The notes under the pieces were generated by a model that was given only the letters and a program-made list of their open reading frames with translations, did no database searches and had not been told where the DNA came from. Source: Schistocephalus solidus (Eukaryota; Platyhelminthes; Cestoda; Diphyllobothriidea; Diphyllobothriidae). From it: a stretch of 64,000 bases of DNA. The DNA lies in assembly GCA_017591395.1 (NCBI GenBank), contig WEDG01003382.1:62001-126000 (forward strand), in the 5' to 3' direction. Made by a program: the position numbers and the translations under genes. Of the stretch, positions 49,401 to 55,400 are shown one piece after another; position 1 is the first letter of the stretch, and every line of letters starts with the position of its first letter.

Positions 49401-52400
49401 TTGCCAGTAGAAACTACCACCGCGATTGTGGCTCTCTTGTATCCAAAAGCAGGAGGTCGGTGTTGATGGCGTCAGAGTGGAGTGGTCATGTACTTAGGCT
49501 CTAGGCCCTTACCGTGCGATTCAATCTATCAAAATAAAGCCCTGGAAAGTCCATTATATGTCTCCTGAAGACCGGAAAATCGAGCGGCCTTTACAAATTT
49601 CACTGTCACTGTGCTGCATTTCGCATTTTAACCTCCATATTTGCCCGTGTTCAGATAATACGTACGTGTGAATGAATCATTCGAATTCAAAGCCCCATAA
49701 ATTCGAATAGTAAAATAGAAAATAAAGAGTGCATTAGTCCTCTAAAACAATTTTTATTATTATATAGTAGCGGGTTGGGATCTGGTGGTCTACTTTGACA
49801 GGCACTGAAGCTCCTATTTTGCATCAGCTCTGTATGATATGAAAACTAATTGATAAACGCTTTTTAATGATCTAACGAGAGGTGAACACGTGACTGTCCT
49901 AAGTGATGACTAAGGCTTCCTGATTGTTCTGGATGAAACTGTTTGCTTAGTGGCCGACTTTCTCGTGGTTGCGGATAGAAGCGAGCAGGCGAGTTCCAGT
50001 TAGCAATTCAGAAGAAGAAGATGCGATCGCTGGAACATTGGCCTGACATTTCAGATATTTCACTCGAACACCTCATCAGAGACAATCGCAGAAAAGGGTT
50101 ATATGTGCGCAGTATTTTGTAGGGCACAGTTACCAGGCGACCACACGCTTGCTATGCTCGGCAGTACTCATGTTCGTCGCTGTGGGCGTAGTTGATGCGA
50201 TGGTTGCTTGTCGGTTCGTACCCAAGTCGTTAATTGCCGTGGTTTCATCACCATTGCATGATGGTAGCTCGGCAACTTGGCTCACTGCCACCATGACTGT
50301 TGGTAGTCCACACCCTCACCGCGTGGCTAGTAATTTTATCCAGGCAAAATCGCAGCGCTGAATATGGGGTTGGAGGTCATTGCGCTTGTTAATTAAACGC
50401 GGGTGGGAGAAACATGACTCAAGCAGCTTACGGCTCACCTCTAATGAGAATTTCGGCCTCGTCAAACTTGAATGTGCGGCCAGGTCGCGCCGAATGAGCC
50501 GTGATCTGGGATTTAGCGTCTTTCCTCCTCACTGCCGCTACATGCTCGGCCACGGTTGGAAATTTTCTTACGAACAAAGGCCTGCAGTGTATTTTAATAA
50601 AGTAATAGGTCTTTCTGTAGTGGGTTTTTTTTAAATTACCATGCGCTTTTCAATAAAAATGTGTCATTCCAGACAGGACAGAGAGTACGCCCCTGTCATA
50701 TTGGAGTTCATCTATTCAAGTTTTGTTAGAAAAAGTTCAGAGAGTGGTTTTTAAGCAGCACCTTGACCGAACTAAAATGGCGTGCTAACGTGTCACAATC
50801 TTTTAATTATTTAATTGGCAGAAAAATAATTCGCAAAACTGTGTACCATGTGAAATAAGATAAGTAACCACGCTTTCGGTGGACATATATCGAAGATTAC
50901 GAAGAGGAAATGGTAAGTGGGAAAGCAAATTTATTAAACGAGGCCTTCGAACTCTTTCAGTTCACCATCAGAGTTATATGAAAACCAAAGGCACAACCAG
51001 TCAGTACCACCATTAGCTATCTTACTTATTGGTTGTATTGGTCTTGGTCGCGAAACATGCTGTTTTCTCAAGAGTCTTGATGCGTATTTTGGACTCCTTT
51101 CATGAGAGCTTTAAAATTGTCCGAAGCTACCAACCTGGTTTTTTTCGATTGGCAATTTAGTTGTGAATATTTTCTCATGTTAGTGGTTAGGATTTATGGT
51201 TAGTTAAGTCTGCGCCGAAACATTTGATACATTATATCATCTCATGAACACTGTAGTGCTGTATGTCTGAATCCACAAGCTTCTTTGATAACGGACTGCA
51301 GAGACTCGCATCATTTGTGTGTTATGCTTTTCAGGCCCGTACCGGGCATTGCTAAACGTTGTATTAAACGTTCGTTTAAAAATTCGCTTTTAGAGATTTT
51401 CTGAAGACCAACCATTTTGACCTCCGCAGCTCGACCGTCGATTACGACGAGGTCCACCGTATGCTTCACTAAAGGGTGGTGCAGGGACGGTTGCTTGCGC
51501 GTGATTTAGTTTAGTGATAGTAGACTTGTGATGCATCTACCGCACTCTCTCCTCCTCTCCCACCTGAGCCCAGTGTCATGACAGAGTCGAGAAGACCGGA
51601 GATGGGAGAAGGCACAGGTGGCTGGCGCAGCCGGAGCCGCCCCTGGGCTTACCACCACACCTGGCTGGGAGCCCACGGAGCGGGAGTGCCATAAACGCCA
51701 CATTAAGAATGAGCCATTGCAGCCTGACCTTCAGTCCGTCAGTCAGCCAATCCATACAAAACACACATTGGGCTGACCACGTGGTCCGAGTTATCCCGTC
51801 ACTTGGCAACCTTCCAAGCCACGGCTTTTAGCGCACCGTGATAGTTTCAAGCGCGTCAGGTTGTTTATAGTGAGGAAAATGCGCTGAGCCGTCGACCTCA
51901 CTCTCTCCCCCAACCCCACAATCAGACCACTGTCCGAGCCGGTCAGTTGTCTAATGCCGAAGTGGGCGCATTGTCTGACGGGTCGGCATACCCGTTTTCG
52001 CGCGCCACATAACGCACACACCAGGATTCCCTAAATCAGGGATATGGAGGAACCATCGCCGTCTGACTCCCAGTCCACTGGTCAGCCGCACGACATACAC
52101 AACACGTACACTGGGCCGACTGCGTGATCTGGTGTAAGCGTCAGATTCGCAGCCTTCCGAGCCACTGTTTCTAGGATACCATGCTATTATCAGGTACGTG
52201 ATGATGGTTAGGGTGTTTTCTATGTATTGGCGTAGGTAGTATGCGCTGATGGGCTTAGCCTCCGCTGGTTTTCCGCAGGTTGTCGTGGAGGCGCATGTGT
52301 CCTAATAGGCCCATGCGGCGTGTATATGTGCGGGCGCAGTGAGGACAGTGGAGGCGGGCGCGTCATTCATGGTAGTGGGGGTGGCAGTGGCGGTAAGAAT

Positions 52401-55400
52401 GGCAGGAGCGGAGGGTGTACATGGTGTATCGGTGTTGTTGGCATTGCGGTGTGTTCCGCTGTCATGGATGCGCATGTGATCGAATAGGCCCATGCGATCA
52501 GTAAATGCGCGAGGGCAGTGGAGGCGGCGATCTCTGCTGTGGGTTGTTGGTCCGGGCACTCGTTCACCAGTCTCTGTACAATGGATTCGCAAGTGACCGA
52601 CCAGGCCGATGCGTGAGGTGAATGTGTGGTCGCAATGAGAACAGTGTAGGAGAGAGAGCCCATCACTGATGGTGGTGGTGGTGGTAGCGGCGGCGCTGTT
52701 AGAGGTAATAGGTGACGAGTATTGGAATGTGGTCTCTATGATGATTGGAGTAATGGAATTGATTCCATGAGTAAGGATGGGGAAGTCCGAAGGAGGGTTG
52801 GCAGAATTTGACGTAGAAGATGAAATGGTCGGATTGTTGGTGCATTACGTCCGAAGATGTCCGACCAGGCCGATTCGCGCACGGAAGATGCGTTGACAGC
52901 TTGGGCACGTTGGCAGGGCTTGGGCGTTGGCGGTGTTGATCTGGGGAGCTTTTGACTTGTGAGACACCCTTTTGGCCTTAGCAGCGGCTCACCGGTTGGC
53001 CTCATAGATTGCTGCACCAGTCTTCACGGATTTTCTCTATGCTGATCTATCCTTGGCGAGGTCCTCCCAGGTCACCGGGTTTAATTGCAGGGTCTTCAGA
53101 GATTTGTTCAGTGTCCTTTTAGGGTCGTGTTGGACCTCCTTGTCGGCGAGAACCCGTAGTGATATCTCCGTAGAAAAGTCGTTTGAGTAGTCGCTCGTAG
53201 TCTATTCTCACCAGGTGGCCGCTCCATCGCAGTTGCACTTGCCTCAGCATGGCGTGGATGCTGAGGATTCCGGTCCGCTCCAGGATTTCCGTGTCCGGGA
53301 TCGTGTCTTGCTATCTCAGTTTCAGTATTCTTCGGAGGCAGCTGAGATGGAAATGATTCAGCTTTTTTGCTTGGCTCGAGCCGACGGTCCAGGTCTCCGC
53401 TCCGTAAAGGAGTGTCGTCAAGACTACGGCCTTGTACATTTTCAGTTTGGTGTTCAGGTGAATACCGTGGCGATTCCACATGAAAGCCGGCAGCCGGCCT
53501 TAGGCCTGACGGGCTTTGGAGATCCGTTGAGCAACCTTGTCATCGATTCTCGTGTTGCGTGACAGCATGCTTCCCAGATAAGTAATGTTTTCCACATTTT
53601 GAGTTGAGTGCCGTTGACAATGATTTGGAGAGCATTGTATTCCGCGCTGGGCGCCGGCAGGAGCATGACAACCGTTTTGGCTGTACTGATTGTTAATCCA
53701 AAATTTGCGCAGCCTGCGGCGAACAAGTCCATGCTCCTTTGCATGCCCTTCTCCGTCACGGTGTTAAGGGCACAGTCGTCCGCGAAGAGCGAGTCATGGA
53801 CTGTTGTCGTAGACACGCGCGTTGAGACCTGCATACACCGACTGTTGAGAAGGAGCCCGTCAGTTCTGTAGACGATGCGGATCCCAGGGCGCTCATCCTT
53901 GTAGGCGTCAATCAGCATAGCAGGGTGGGCGCCAGTACGCAGCCCTGCTTCACTTCGTTGGTCACTGCGAATGCTTCGGATATCATCCCACCATCCCGTC
54001 ATGAAGCTAACGCACCAAGTGCGTAAACCGCTCAGGACAGCCGAATTTCTGCATGACTTTCCACAGTCCGTCGCGATTCACCGTGTCAAAGGCTTTCGTC
54101 AGATCCACGAAGGTAGTGTATAAGTGATTTCGCATATCCTGGTACTTCTCTTGTAGATGGCGGGTGGCAAAGATCATGTCGGTTGTTCCGCGATTGTGGC
54201 GAAAGCCACATTGGCTTTCTGGGAGCAGGCCCTGCTCTAGGTGACCGTTCAGACGATTGAGATGGATACGGGCGAAGATCTTCCCGGTGATTTTGAGCAA
54301 CGAGATGCCTCTGTGATTATCACGGAGCTGCCGGTTCCCTTTATGCTTGTAGAGATGGGCGATGTTCGCATCTTTGAAATCCTGGCGCCACATCTCCTGG
54401 AAGTCTTGTGAGCTGCCATCAGCCGGGGATCGCCTTGCTTGTAGACTTCCGGTGGGATTGTGACGGATCCCGGTCTTTACCGCTGGAAATCTGCTGCATG
54501 GCCCGGGTGGTCTCTGGTAGGGAAGGCGGCAGATCCAAGTCATTGTTCGTGTCCACTTGAGGGAGTTGGTCAATGGTAGCAGCGGAGATGGCTGATGAGC
54601 AATTAAGGACACTTCTGAAGTGCTTGACCCAGGGCTTCAGAATTTGCGATTTCTCTGTCAGCGGTGTTGTGCCGGCAGAGCTGAGCAGCGGTACGTTCCA
54701 CTTTGTGCAGGGGCCACAGCTGGCCTTGATGGTTTTGGAAAAGCTTTTCATTTAATTGCGGTCCAAATACCCCTGGATTTCCTCAGCCTTTCGGATCATC
54801 CAGGCGTCCTACATCTCTCACAGTCGTTGCTGTACAAGGCGGCGGCATCTGAAGAAGGCTGCTTTGGTGGCGTCAGTCCAAAGGTCCATGTAGGCTTTGT
54901 GTAGTCCATTCGTCTCCGCGAGTAAGTTGCTGCTGTCGGCGTCATTTTCGTCAAAACAGTCCTGGTTTTGACGGCGTGCGCGTCCGAGTACTTAGAGGGG
55001 GGTGGACTGGATGTCCTAGGATTGTCTAAAAGGGAACAATCATTCCAGTCTGCTAGTGTGAGCGGACTCACCCGAGCAGCCCGGAGGGGGATGGGGACGG
55101 GGGTATTGTTGTTTGTTTGAGTTTTAAGACCGCGTATTTTGCGATGTGCAAGCCGTGGCCGGCTGCAAAAAACGTGAAACCCAGCATTTTTAGGGCAACT
55201 TTTTTAGCCCCTTCCTCCGTGAGGATGCGAGCAGTGCTGTCCCTAAACAGGGCTGCTTGGACGTCCCAGACGCCTGCCGAAATCAACTATGGGTCACGGT
55301 TTTGTTTTAGTGGGAGAGCGACCCGAGTTAGCCTGGGCTTCCTACGAGGTTGCTGTCGCCCCCACCGTAGGACTTTTTGAGTGGGCAGGGGAGGTGGGAA

